64,000 nucleotides of DNA, from assembly GCA_958295665.1 (NCBI GenBank), contig OY282558.1:309166092-309230091 (forward strand), read 5' to 3'. The notes under the pieces were generated by a model. The model ran no database searches, was not told the DNA's origin, and was given only the letters and a program-made list of their open reading frames with translations. A program made the translations under genes and the position numbers. Position 1 is the stretch's first letter, and the number at the start of each line of letters is the position of its first letter. The stretch is from Tipula vernalis. Lineage: Eukaryota > Arthropoda > Insecta > Diptera > Tipulidae. Positions 1 to 13,700 of this stretch are shown piece after piece.

Positions 1-1413
1 TTTTTGTGTTGTTTTTGCCTTATGGTGGCAGCTTATAACTGAGTTTAGCCTATTTGCTGCCCATTTGTAAATAATAAATAAATATCAAGCCGGCAGTGAG
101 AAATACTCTATACTTAGTTTAATTTAGTGAATAATAGCGTTTATTACTTATTTTATAGTAAATTAATATTTTTTTAAGTTCAAAAGTTCAAGAGAATTAG
201 AGACTAGTAAAATTGTTCATCATTGTGTGGAGGCGGTTATGAACGATTAAGATTTAATAGCTTTGTAAATGTATTTCTATCTAAGACTATGTATAAAACC
301 ATGTTCATACGAGTAACTTCTAGTTTTAACCAGTTCATACCACCAAGTTCCATTCTATTCTCTTAATGCTAATATTGACACAGATTAGCTTAACGGGTTC
401 AGATATTATAACCTAACTGGCCTAAAATAAAATCGAATGCCTACCCCACAATCTATTTAGTCTTAATTATATGAGAAATTAAAAATGTTAGAAATATCTC
501 AAGGCCAAAAAATGTATTATACGAGTATAATACATAACTGTTGTTTCTACATTGTAGAGTTGTAACAATTTCGAGAAGAGAAATGCTTAAGATAATAAGA
601 TTATAGAATTTTGCATGATATTTTAAAAAATCATAAGGTAAACCAATTTTTTTGAAATCAATCCAATAATTCGTTATTGCAGATGTAGATAATCCGACGA
701 TGCATACATTTAATTTCCATTTTTATCGGAGTTGCCGCGAGGGATTCTCATGCTAAGCACTAACCATTCCGATTACTAATTTGAAACTCTGAAGTACAAT
801 TACAAACCGTTTTATTGGATTTAAAGGACGTATATTTGAGGGTTAACATCTTAGAAATTCAAATTTCACATCTACATTTTGTGTTCTTGGAATGCCCTTC
901 AAACGTTACGCCATTGATCAATTCTCTAAAATTGTTTATATTGCATAAGCAATCATTTTTTATTTGTCTCAAATGTCTTTACACGTGCATTTAGTGTAAT
1001 TAAATGCACTATTTAGTATTTAAGACAACATACAACAACAACAATTTGTGCAATCAAATGCATGTCTCTGATATTGTGTACAGTCTTTGTAAGATTTGAA
1101 ATTTAGCTTAATATTTTATAAACGAATGGCGTTTTCTTGTTCATGTGCATACTTTCCGTTTTGATTGTTTTACACCCATAATTAGGTTCAATGGAGCATA
1201 ACAAAGTAACCAGAATAATTCAATTACAAAATGATTGGTGAAATTAATTTCCACCAAGACTTTTCATTTATTTTGTTAATTTTTTTGTTGTATCGCTTGA
1301 ATGATGTCAAGGTTCTAAGTAATTGTATTTATTTATATATTGCATAAGCCTCGGCGGTACATTATTTATTGTAATTATCTAATTGTGACTATTTTTTGTT
1401 TGTATTTCCTCAG
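1..1413. other. Upstream non-coding DNA (probable 5' intron)
   Basis: No coding region, RNA gene or repeat could be supported in this AT-rich stretch. It ends in a pyrimidine-rich tract and CAG at 1405-1413, directly before the first coding exon of the aminopeptidase gene. That looks like a splice acceptor two bases upstream of the ATG. The stretch is therefore probably the end of an intron in the 5' UTR, with a non-coding first exon and the promoter lying outside the window. This is inference from the splice signal only. Confidence 0.45.
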
Positions 1414-1415
1414 AT

Positions 1416-1709
1416 ATGAATAAATTAAAAACATTAGCAGCAATTGGGCTGCTACTAATCATTGTGATATCAGCCACATGTTCTTTAGAAGAGCCATCGA
1501 AAATTAAGTCCGCCAGCAGTAGTGATATAAGGGATCATCAGCATCATGTTGAATATCATAATGATAACAAAGTCGCAGAACGTGAGGATGTGCAAGCAAA
1601 TTATCGTTTACCAAAATCACTGTATCCATCATATTATAAATTACAAATAGTAACACATTTGGATAATGACGTGAATGAATTTACATTCAATGGGAAAGTT
1701 TGGATAAAG
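1416..1709 (+). CDS. Aminopeptidase N, coding exon 1
   Basis: Codes for 98 residues: a short basic start, a hydrophobic core (signal peptide or type II anchor), a polar His/Asp-rich linker, then the start of the M1 N-terminal beta domain ([14 protein letters not shown]). The ATG follows a good acceptor (tttcctcag at 1405-1413). The exon ends in phase 0 at a GTAAGA donor. Joined to 40260 it restores the usual 'VWI..[16 protein letters not shown]' strand order, which is why I skip the exon-like segment at 2172-2347. Confidence 0.9.
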
Positions 1710-4700
1710 GTAAGAAATTTTATATTTCGTTTTATGTAAGATTGAAACACCTACGTATTTTTTATTTAATAAATGTATGAGACATGATGTTAGGTTCTGC
1801 TTTGTTCCGATTTCCAAACCACGAGTCGTACTGTTGAATATAAGTTTGCCGCTGTCAATAGGAATATGTATAAGCAACGTCGATATTGATTGATGTGTTG
1901 GTGGTTTATGAATAATTAAGTTTTTTGATATTTTGAAATTACTTTTACCATTTTATCTTAATGTTATCCGGTTCATTGTGTAATGTGGCAAAGTTGACTT
2001 TTTAATATCTTTGAATCAATTTTAAAGTTTTATACTGTACTCATACACACGTTCGTGCTTTATACTTAATAAATCCATCATTCGTGAAGCAAGTATTTGA
2101 AATAGGACTTTTATTATCGTTCATACCTTGTAACAAATTGTAATTTTCAACAATTTTCTTTTATCGTTTAGAGTTACATTCATTACAAAGAAATTGAAGG
2201 ACATCATCTAATTATTAGAAATATTTCTCCAACCGAAAGATTCCTCCAACGAACAATTCAGATTTTTTTCGAAATTAGAACAGATACAACGCAAGAAGCT
2301 AGAATATCGATTGTTTATAAATGTGTAAATGCAAATTCTGCACAAAGGTGACTCTTGGGTTAAAATGTTCGAGGCATACACCAAATATCGTTCCCTGACC
2401 CTAAGAACTCGATGCCCCTGCTACATTTACCCAGACAATTTCTTCTAATGCAACAATTATTTTATTTTTATTTTTTTATTTTTTGTTTGGTTTCCGTCTG
2501 GCCTATATTTTGGGAACGATTGCCGGTGGTTTAAATAATTCGACCGATCTATAATAATTCGAAATTGACACTAGTGGGTGGTATTATTAGAATATGCTAA
2601 ACTGCCACTAGTGAGGTCTATTACCGGAATAATAAAATTCGAAACTGGAACTAACTTTCACGCCAGCTATTTATACTAACATACCATTTTCATAGCTTTT
2701 GACGGTATTTCAAACAGAGAGACATATGTGATGCGGATGATATAGTGTTTGGACGCCTTTATATCGAAAAATGGTAATGCCGGTCTGTCCCGCGTCTATG
2801 TAGTAAAACTATCGATGTTTGTTAAACAATAAGATTTGCTCGGTGAACATAGTTCAGTTAAATCAAAGTAAAGTGTAAATGGGCGAATCAGTGAGTTTTC
2901 GCCCCAAATTTTGCTGCCGATGAGTTATTATATCTATCCATTTTGGCTTGTTAACACAAAATGCAGTTTTTACCAAAATTTGATGAAACCCTTGATATGC
3001 CAGACCAAATGAATCTGCCGGTCATCAATTTGACTTTAGCAAAAAATGTTTTTGATTTATTATGCCATTTATTGAAAATGCATGTGATGTGATCTTTTCT
3101 ATTTATTCAGCATATAAATAAAATCGAGATGGCAAGCTTATCGATCTGATGCTTTATCGAGGTTTTTGAGTGAAATAAAATATTATTGGTTTCCAGCATA
3201 AATCTAAAATATTTGACGGTCATGTTAATTGTTGTCAATTGTCGGTCGGATGTACTATAACGAATTTCAGCCTTACGAAATTTTTTCGAAAAAACTTCAA
3301 AGTTTGAATTTGGTTGCCGAAAATCAGATGCCTCCAATATACAGTGATAATTCGGTTTCAATCGAAGGATGTGCCATCTTTTTGCTAAATCTTCTTGAAA
3401 TTTTTCAAAATATTTACTAGCTTCCTCAGTTCAACTTACTATATGCCATTTTGTCGCTTTTCTTGTTTCCAGTTAACACCTTTAGCGGTGGTGTTTGTGT
3501 TGTAATTTCATGTGGTAAAAACGTTGTTGGTTTTGAGAATTTACTGATTGCGAAAATTTTCTCTGGCATCGAATTGATTCCTTTGGATGCTATTAAGCGC
3601 CCATGTTAATTCGCATTTTATCATTATTTTTAGTGTTAATTCTTGCAGCCGTTGAAATACCAGCTCAGAATCAGATGTTGGTACTGTTCCTCTTTAGATT
3701 CAATGCAAAAACCATCAAAGTAAGGAAAAACGAAATCAAATCCTTGATTGGGCAGCAACATTACTAAGTCCAAACAGGGTGATTAAAGCTATTATTATGA
3801 TGTCCTCGGGCACTACAGGTACTTGGTGAAAGGTTTTGTGCAAGTCGATTTTATAAAAGATAATCTAATTTTGCAACATTTTTGACAAATCGTTCAAATA
3901 TGATATTGGGATTGATCTGCGATATTCAGCGCCCGAAGAATACAAACAAATAAAATACAAACAACACAAAATCAGAATTAATGTAATTTATATGTTGTGA
4001 CCGATACACACCTGATCGATGTCCTCCGTGATATAGACGGTTTTATTTTCACTATCTCCTACTGTCCCTCCTCAACGAGTTCAACCTCCTCCGCCTTAAC
4101 GCGTGATTATTTAAGGGCATTCCTATTGAATTGTTATTGAAAAGTCAATCAATAAAATGTCGATAATGTCGTTTTCGATTCGTCTTCTAAACCCTCTCTG
4201 AGGTAGGTAATTTTTCAGTAAATGTTTAATCGTTTGAGCCTCTATTTCTCCAATAGTCACTTTAATTGCGTCTTTCAAAGCCTCAATCTTCCCTGGATGA
4301 TTAGCATAACATTTGCCCTTGACGGCTCCCCACAAATAATAGTCCAATGGAATCAAATCGCAGCTCCTAGGCGGACAGTTGACCTCGCCATTTCGGCTGA
4401 TAATGCAATTTTCGAAGATAGGGCATAAAACGTCGATTGCATCATTGGCTATGTGGCCAGTGGCGCCATCTTGTTGAAACCAGGGAATAAAAAGTCAATT
4501 AACATGGCACGATAACAGTCGCCATTGATTGAGTTGCTACTTTTGAATATTTTCCAACGTCTCATTTCGTTCACCTGGAATATAATACAGAATTACTGTC
4601 ACTTGACAGATGAGATTAGAGCTATGAGCTGCAAAATAACCGCTAGTAAAAAAAAAAAAAAAAACTTGACAGCAAAAAAATCACTCTTTTGACAACGGAT

Positions 4701-7700
4701 TGGTTTTTGTGGACGAATCGAAAACGACATAAAATAAGTAGTCCAATGACAAATCATATTCATCATCTGTCTGATTTACGTTTGTCAAATTCTGCTTAAA
4801 AAGAAGTTGACATAAACTACTTTCGAATTGTATTTAGTAGCTGTTGTAGTTCCAGGTTTGTGTCATCTGACTCCATGTTTGAGTTGTTCAAGTGGATTTT
4901 GGTCTCTGGAGCGCCCCTTTTTTCAACTAACGAGCCGTCGTTGAATTTGGATCACATGATGGCAATAAACTCTCTTGAAACTTTCCACAAGTTTCTTTCA
5001 GTTGCTGGGCCTTGATTGTTAGATAGATTTTTGTTTTCTTATCCTTGCCGTCTTTTTTCTAATTGGAATAATCTAATTAATCTAATTAATGGAATCTAAT
5101 TATTAACGTCAGCCGCAAGCTGCTCTTGGCTAAATGCAAGCGTTTCAATTTTGAATTTTTTATTATTACAATTTGTGTGGTTTTGGCTCTTTCAAGAATA
5201 AGTAATTCTTGGATCGATTCAAAGAACCACCATCCTGATCGATCGTACCACTCCTTTATTACATTATCAGTTGCTTTTGTTGGCTTATGCAACGTTTTGA
5301 CTGTTTACTTATTTTGTCGGTTTTTTAGTTTGCCTACGTATTTGACGTAATCGAGCATATTGGTCGACGGATGGGTTATTTCCTTCGTGTAATGTCTATG
5401 TTAAAGGCCAAAACAACGCCTTATTGCCAGTTGTTGGTTGACTCGATGGAGCACTTTGTTAGATTCCGCCTCAGCTTGAATCAGTATTTCTTTCACTTTA
5501 TTCTGAACTAAAATAATGGTGATTGTGGTTTGATTGATACTGATTTTTTTACTTAAGAATTATACTAAATTATATGCAAAATTCCATACTTGAAAAATAT
5601 AACTAACTAAATAGAATTAATTTTAGAAGCAAGTGGTTAAATCTTCTCTTGCGTGAAATGATTATCCCTCATCCTACGAGGCGAAGAGCATTGTTTGATG
5701 GCATATTTGTCGTGAATGGGGGTTTCTCACGGGCTGCCAGTATAACTCTGGTGGATTGTTGGTTCGGTCTTCTTCTTCATAGGTGGTGGATTAACCTATT
5801 CCAACCGCTGCTCGTTGGTTGTGCTCCTTTCTTTCTCTACTTGATATATCGCATAACAGATTATCTTCATCGATAATAATCCGTATAGATATCTCTTTAG
5901 CTATTACTCATTAGCCTACTAGTGCATGTCTTCCCTTTACTAGTACATTAGGAACAGCTACTTCTGAATAAATGTTATAAGCCCAGTTATCCCTTCGTTA
6001 TTCGTGTCCTGCTTTTCATACTTTTAAATAAGTGGTCTAACTCACGCAATTCGTGACTAGGAATTGTTACGGAAACTGGTATATATTCTCTAATGGCTGC
6101 TACCTGTCCTTCAAGTTGTGATGGGCTTAATAAATGTGGAAGCAAGATGTTGAGGTGTGCATTGTGTTTACCATCTAGCAGAGCTTCTGCACGTCTCATA
6201 TATTTCCAATGGCGATGGTTAGCTCAAGGAATGCCATTAAAATGGTTAATACATTAGTTCCGTCATACGCGTGTCATTTATGCTTTTGTATATTCGCGGC
6301 AACCCTCTCTGAATGTTATTAATTGTACAAGCAATGTGACATTTTGGCTATGTTTCAAGTGTTTTATAGTGTTATCAATTATCGAGGTTTGATTCTTTAT
6401 AGTAATAAATACATAGTTTGAAAATATTCTGGTAAATACCCTGGTCCAGTTGTGTGACCAATTCCCCGCTTCGTTCTTGTTATTTCTTTATTAGATAACA
6501 AGAGTAATTGATTGTCTTTATGTTTCTTCAAAGTCGCTTATCAGGCGGCCTCTGCTTGAGGTGTTTCTTCCTAATAGGGGACAGATTATATCACATAAAC
6601 AAAATCCATCTCATGGCAACTAGTGGGATTTTTAAAGTTCTAATAATGCCAGATGTGTTAGGTTGAGGTGTTGTTGCTAGATGTTGTTGATTTGATATCT
6701 TGACCTTCGGTTGTGTTGCTTCTTTGTTACGACCAAGAATTAGCCTCTTCATTTGGTAACTTGCAAAGTTTGGTCATTGATCGTTTACACAAATTCTGGT
6801 TGCAATTTATTAATGCACATTAACCAACCAATGCACCTCCTGTGCTCTCCCCAATTTCCAACACTCAGATGGCATTGTTTCTTCCATTATCAGAACGACA
6901 TACTATATACTACCTACAGTTAAAATTGGGTTGTAGTTTTCTCCACATATGTTGTTCAACTGCTGCTATTAGGCCCATGACCATCTTTTCCAAAAATCGT
7001 ATTCAATCTTTTGTACTATGCCAACGTGGGCTTAGTGAGATAATATTTTAGCGCAGATGTTAAAAACTCCCAAGTTTCAAGGTTCGTCTTACAGGACGGT
7101 CAATGGTCGAGAGCCCTATTCGGGCCTTTACTACCGTTGCTTCTTCAAATGTCATTGCGTTCTTTCCTATGACCTTATTCATGTGAGTCTTCAGTGAATT
7201 TACCCCTACCTCCACACATTCCACCAAAATGTGCAGCCGGAAGTATTAAGTACCAGGTAGTTTCATCCTGTTGTATTTACCTTGCAATTTTTGATTTTAG
7301 AGTTACAACCTTCTTGCTCTGTTGTTCCTATTTTCGATTCGCACCAACAAAGTTGGTCCCATTGTCCTTTAATTGGTTTGGTACGGCATAATCAACACCT
7401 GAGGGTCAACGAGGGTTGTTTGTTTAAATCTGAAACATAACACGTTTCTATATAATGTTCCATGCCAGATTTCTGCCATTAAGGATCCAGAATGTATTGC
7501 TAATGATTGCCAATGTTTTTTGTTTGCCTCCATGAAGTGTTGTTGTCTTGTGCGAATCTTCAATTATCCATTTCATGATCGTACTTTCTTTCGGTAGGAT
7601 TATTGGATTTGTTCTCCAATCCTCTCCATTTCATCAGTACCTAAAGTTCTTTACGGAAGTATCGATGTGGTTCAATCCTAATTATCTGGACTTCCACGAG

Positions 7701-10700
7701 CTTCTGTTATGGTACTGTCATTTCCTTCGACTGTTGCCATTGTAAACCTTTGGCAGTGCACAAATGTACACTTCAACTTATGATTTCTTGAAATTTACGA
7801 TAAATTGTTCTCACGATAAATTGTTTAATCTGTTTACGATAAATTGTCCGAAAATCCCCATTATAACTTCGTTATACAGGTAAAAGATAATAAAAAGTAA
7901 CATATTTTGGACCAATTGAGGAATTTAGTATGATTTCAGAAATAGACAGGTTCACGACTCTACGCAGGTTCAAAATCTGCACTCGTGACTAAAATCCGCA
8001 AAATTATTCGCAGAGAACGATTAGCCCTAAAAAAACCATAAAAGGACATTCAGCCGAAAGCAATGTGAAACCCTTCTATTGCTTCTCACGGACAAAAGTG
8101 CTATTTAGAAGAGGGGCTTTTAAATAAAATATGAATATGGTGTTCACGTTAGACTTCATTAGTCATAAGTTAGAACCAAATACGAACAACGACAATCAAG
8201 CTTATGCATATGCAACAAATGTTCAAATTTTTAATTATTCCCGATTTTCCTTGTACTCCTTTGTAACTGTATATTAATCCCTGTTGTGACTATGAAGACT
8301 ATGAAGTAGAATTAGGGACCTAGGACCTCGAAAGCCTTTAAAAGGTTCCTTATAATACCTCATTTTAACACTAGGTTTACGAGACGCGTCATTTTGACGC
8401 ATTTCAAATTTTATAAGGAAAAGTACAAACACCGTTTGCATTTTTATCTTATTTCTTGTATTGACTTTTATACAGTGGTCGAGATAAATATATATTGAGG
8501 TCTACTTTTATCAAAAGTGTTGAAATATTGAAATTCTTTATGTGGTATACCTATCTCTACAGATATGCGTCAATTTGACGTGATCGTAATTTATACAAAG
8601 ACAAAGCGATAAACAACTTTTGCGCAATAAGAGAAAGAAGGGAACGCAGAATGTCAGTTGATGTTAGAGTGCGAAGAGATTTAGAAGGTTTCAGTTGCTT
8701 AGTTCGAGTATTGAAAAATAAAGTACTAGAATATTTTTTGAATTAGTTAGTAATATTATTGTGGACCTCAATTTTATACTATTTTGATAAAAGCCCTTCT
8801 GTATCATCTAAATATGTCTAGAAGAGGAAATAAAATTTTACAAAACATAGTTAGTATTTGTGAAGAGTGTTCTGGCTCTGAAGAGGATGAAAATGAAGTG
8901 ATTCAAGACGAGGATGAAATCGAGATTTTGGAATCTGATGAAAGTATGCAAGCAGGGGACTCATCAGACATTGAAAAAGAAAATCATCAGAAATTTGGCC
9001 TTCGCAGAAAAAAGATGCGTATCCTATCCTCCGATTCTGAATCCCAGAATGAGACAAGTATTAGGAGATCGTCCCAAAATTCGGAGGCAGTCTGTGATAC
9101 AGAAATAGCGGTCGATGGAACAACTTGGACGAAATTGAAAGTGGGCGGATCTAGTGGTCGCTATCCTTTCCACACAATCTTCAAAGACATCGCTGGGCCT
9201 ACTGGCTACGCAAAACGCAATGTGATGGAAGGTAACGTAAGCAGTGCTTTTCATTTGATTATAACCAAAAAGATGATAGAACATATAAAAAGTTGTACTG
9301 AAGAAGAAGCAGGTCGTGTTTTGAAAGGAGATTGGAAGATTTCAACCACAAAGTTGCTTGCTTTTATTGGGATTTTGTACGCTAGGGGAGCGTATGAAGC
9401 AAATTCGCTGAATGCTTTTTATTTGTGGTCCAAAGAATGGGGACCTGCTTTTTTTTCTAATACAATGTCCAGAGATGATTTCATGCAAATTCTTCGATTT
9501 GTCCGATTTGATAAAAAAACGGAACGATCTAGACGTTTACGCACCGACAAATTTGCAATGATATCCGAAATATGGAATCAATTTATACACAATAGCCAAT
9601 GCTGTTATAAACCTCACGAAAATATTTCAATAGACGAGCAATTGTTCCCTACTAAAGCCCGCTGCAAATTCACGCAATACATGCCAAATAAGCCTCACAA
9701 ATTTGGCATCAAATTTTGGTTGGCAGTAGATGTGCAATCTAAATACGTTATAAATAGGATCCCTTACCTAGGGAAGGATGAAACGCGAAATTCAACACCG
9801 TTGGGCGAATTTGTAGTTATGAAGTTAGCGGAACCATATCTTCATCACGGAAGAAATATAACTACGGATAATTTTTTCACCAGTATTCCTCTAGCTGAAA
9901 AATTAGTTGCAAAAGGAACCAGTTTAGTTGGAACTATTCGAGCCAACAAGAGAGAACTACCAAAGCCAGCAAAAAGCAAGAAAGATAAAATGAAGTTGTA
10001 TTCTTCAGAACATTATAAATCAGGAAACTGCATACTTACTATATATAAAAGTAAGCCAAATCTAAAGGTGCTGTTACTAAGTACTAAGCATACTTTTATA
10101 AAAATAAAAGACAATAAAAAACATACCCCGGAAACAATAGCATATTACAATGGGACAAAGTTTGGAGTCGACGTAGTAGACCAAATGGCTCGCAGATATA
10201 CCAGCAAATCAGCATCTTTTCGATGGCCTCTCCAGGTGTTCTTCAACATTTTAGATTTAGCGGCAATAAACGCATGGATATTATACACAGAGTGTACTGG
10301 GTCAAAATTATCCAGAAAGGAGTTTCTATTTCAGTTGGCCAAAGAACTTACAGAAGGAGAAAAGAAAAAATCCAACAACATAGATTATAATCTCCCGTTA
10401 TCTAGTACTTCGGGAGAACGTAGGACTTGCCAAATTGGCTTTTGTAAAAGAAACAGGAGCAATAACATCTGTAAAATATGTCAAAAGGTTGTTTGCGCAA
10501 AATGTACAAACAAAATTGAGTATTTGTGTAAAAAATGTGCGAAATAAATGTCGAATATTGAAATAATCTGTAATAAAACTATTGAATAATAAAACCTTTA
10601 CATAAATATATATCTCACATTTTCATTTTTTTCTTATAGTATATAATTACATTATTTTCTAAGTGTTGTTATATGTATTCGTCTCTGCGTCAAATTGACG

Positions 10701-13700
10701 CGTGTTCGTAGAGATAGGTATATCAGAAACGTCAGTAAACCTAGTGTTAAAGAGGATAAGCATAAATTATTCTTTTGAGTGAGATTACAATTAGAAACAC
10801 GCTTAAGTAACATTATAAAACATTTGATGTAAATGCACTTACGTCACATTTTCATTTAAGCGGAAAACAGTTATCGATTGGAATAAGTTTCTCTTAGAAT
10901 GATTTAATTATCTATTATCGTTAATTATAAACTCTGTTTAACCAAAAAATTAACCACTAAATGATGGAATTTTTATTGATTTTAATGTGTAAAAACAAAC
11001 AAATCGGGAATTTGAAAGATTATGACTGTAATACCAGATTACATAAATATAATAAAACTGGTTTAAGCGCGCATGTATAAAACTAGCAAAATTATAGTAC
11101 GAATACACCTATTCTATATTCAACCCTAAAGGCAAATTAGACAAAAAATAAAAAAACGGGTCACCGCACATTATTTGTTAAATCTGAATTAAATTTTATT
11201 ATCTCATAATCAATTTATACTCGTACCTAATTGTCGTTTGAAAAATAACAGTAAATACATAAAAATACAGTAAAGTAATAGTAATAAACTTTCTCTTTCA
11301 ATTAAAATTTGTATTGTAATTTATTTTAGTTTTGTATTTCTAGTTATTAGCGTGGTTTTACGTCTACAACATAAGCACAACAACAAAACATTGCGGTTAT
11401 CTAATGTTTTGTATAGGTACATATATGCGATATTACGATCAAAAGGTTATATACTAATCAATTTCGGCGTGTCGCGAATGAATGACACGCCGACTACTTG
11501 TAATTTGGCATTTAAATAAACGTGCAGCTGGAATATTATTTTAATTGTGTTGTTAATTTAATTAAGTAATTAGAAGTGTTTGGACGTAACGGTGAAGTTA
11601 AGGTTTTGCATACCGATAACTACAATTGCTTTGGTGAGGTAACAGGATTTAATTTAATTAGTTCAATGCCCGGAATTTTAAACGTTTACTTTTGTTTATA
11701 CACAATTCAATGTTGGAAACTTTCAGTGATATCAATCGCCAAGTGTGATTTAAATAAATTTAAATGTACGTACGATATTTCTAGAGGCAGCTGTTTCATG
11801 AAAGCGTATTTTGCGTAAAGCAAAAATATTTTTGTTTAACTTCAATTTGTGTTATTTATTCCTACTCATAATTCATTATTCTCATCTCTTTTTTTACGTG
11901 TCAAATTCTATAATAATCACCAAAATTTTAGGCAACTAAAATTTTTCGTTTTATTTTCAAACATTACACTGCCCATAGTAAAAACTTAAATCAGCTAACT
12001 AACTAGAGAAAAAAGCAATTTCAATTGGGCATTCAAGTGAGAATATAAAGTTAGAAAATGATGTTGCTTGAGCCGCTTCGAGCAAAATCTTATTTGTAGC
12101 GATATTTACGCTAAATAATCTCTCTTTTTCAACCAAGAGTTGAAAAGCATTTTTTATTTATTTTTGTTCCAACACAATTTGTATTCTGAATTAGTTAAAT
12201 AATTTGAAGATTCACCATCAATTAAAATAATATTAGCTAGAGGGAAACAGTTGTGGGACTGTTACATATACCGGTTTTTATAACAATAAGCCGGTCACCG
12301 GTTGGACAGCTGACAGGCAGAATAAACGACCGGATTTCAATGAAATTGAGTTAAATCATCATTTTAAATGTATTGAAGAAAATTCAATTTATTATTTTTT
12401 ATCCGTAAAATCGAAATTTTTCGAAGTGATCGAATAAAAATTTCTTTGATATTTGGATTTATTACTAGAGCCGGTTAGTATATGAATGCAATGCATGAAT
12501 TGCAAGCGTGAAGAAATTCAGTTCAACAAAGCATCCCAGGATCCAAAACACATTACTGTGACCTATCTGTTTGTGTTCATAATATTTAAACACTACCTGC
12601 AAGAAACCAAGAACACTGTAAGATGATCATAATACAGATCATATATACAACTGAACATAAAGCAACTATACTGAATCCTAGTACATTATCAAATAATTTC
12701 GAACAATTTTTAAAAATATCAAAAAATCTACTCGAATCTGCATAATTATTAAAAATCTCGAAGAATTACGTAGGTAATCTCGAAAGTCTCAAAAATTTCG
12801 AATTATCTTCAATGTTTATCTAGAAAATATCGAATAATCTCGATATACTAAGCAACCCAATTCCCAATACCCGGAATAATTTAAAATTATTTCAAGGAAC
12901 TGGGATAGTCTCAAATATTCTCAAAAAATATCGCCTATCTAAATCAATATCCTCCAAACTTAACTTAACTTTAAATAACTCGATGCTAAGCAGATCATTA
13001 ATTCTGTAATAAGAAGCAACTCTATCTCTTGTAAATTTCGGGGAATATCGGAAACACAAATAAGCTCGAAAATTTCGAATAATGTGAGAATTGTAGAAAA
13101 ATATGGATAATCAAAAAAAAAAAATGAATTTCCCGAAAAACTCGAATAAACCCATGGACCTGATAATCGTAAAAATCTCGGATAATCCGAAAAATGTATG
13201 TGCCTCACCCTTATAAGCACATGATGGAAGTGAAACGTCTGTAGTAAAATGATTGGAGTCGGTTTCTAAAGTAAATAATAGAGTTGTGATATTATTTTTT
13301 ATTATTGATTTATTTTATTGTTTTTTTCTTGTATAACCGTAACTAGAGGCTTATGATAGCTAAAATGTGACACAAATATTCGCGTTTCTACAGTATGCAA
13401 ATATCGACTAAAAACAGCGCCTATTGTTGCTCCCTGCCTCGTTGTGGATTTTGCAGGATCGCTTGTCATACTCAAATTGAATTTGTCTTTGAAAAATTTT
13501 ATAAGTTGCATAGATGATTCTGCTGCAAAGTTTACATTAAAATCCCCTCCAAGAATTATGGGTATTTTTTCTAAATTTAAGTTAAGTATTGGTGCTTCAG
13601 AGGAATATTGAAGTAACTTTTCATAAAGGAATTCAATTATGTTTTTAACACTTTGATGTGGTGATATATATACCGCTACCAATAACATCGTTTGACCGTC

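Noticed and set aside
8784..8813. Ten extra N-terminal codons of the piggyBac transposase
   Set aside because: They would need a TTG start; the ATG at 8814 gives a natural family-like N-terminus.
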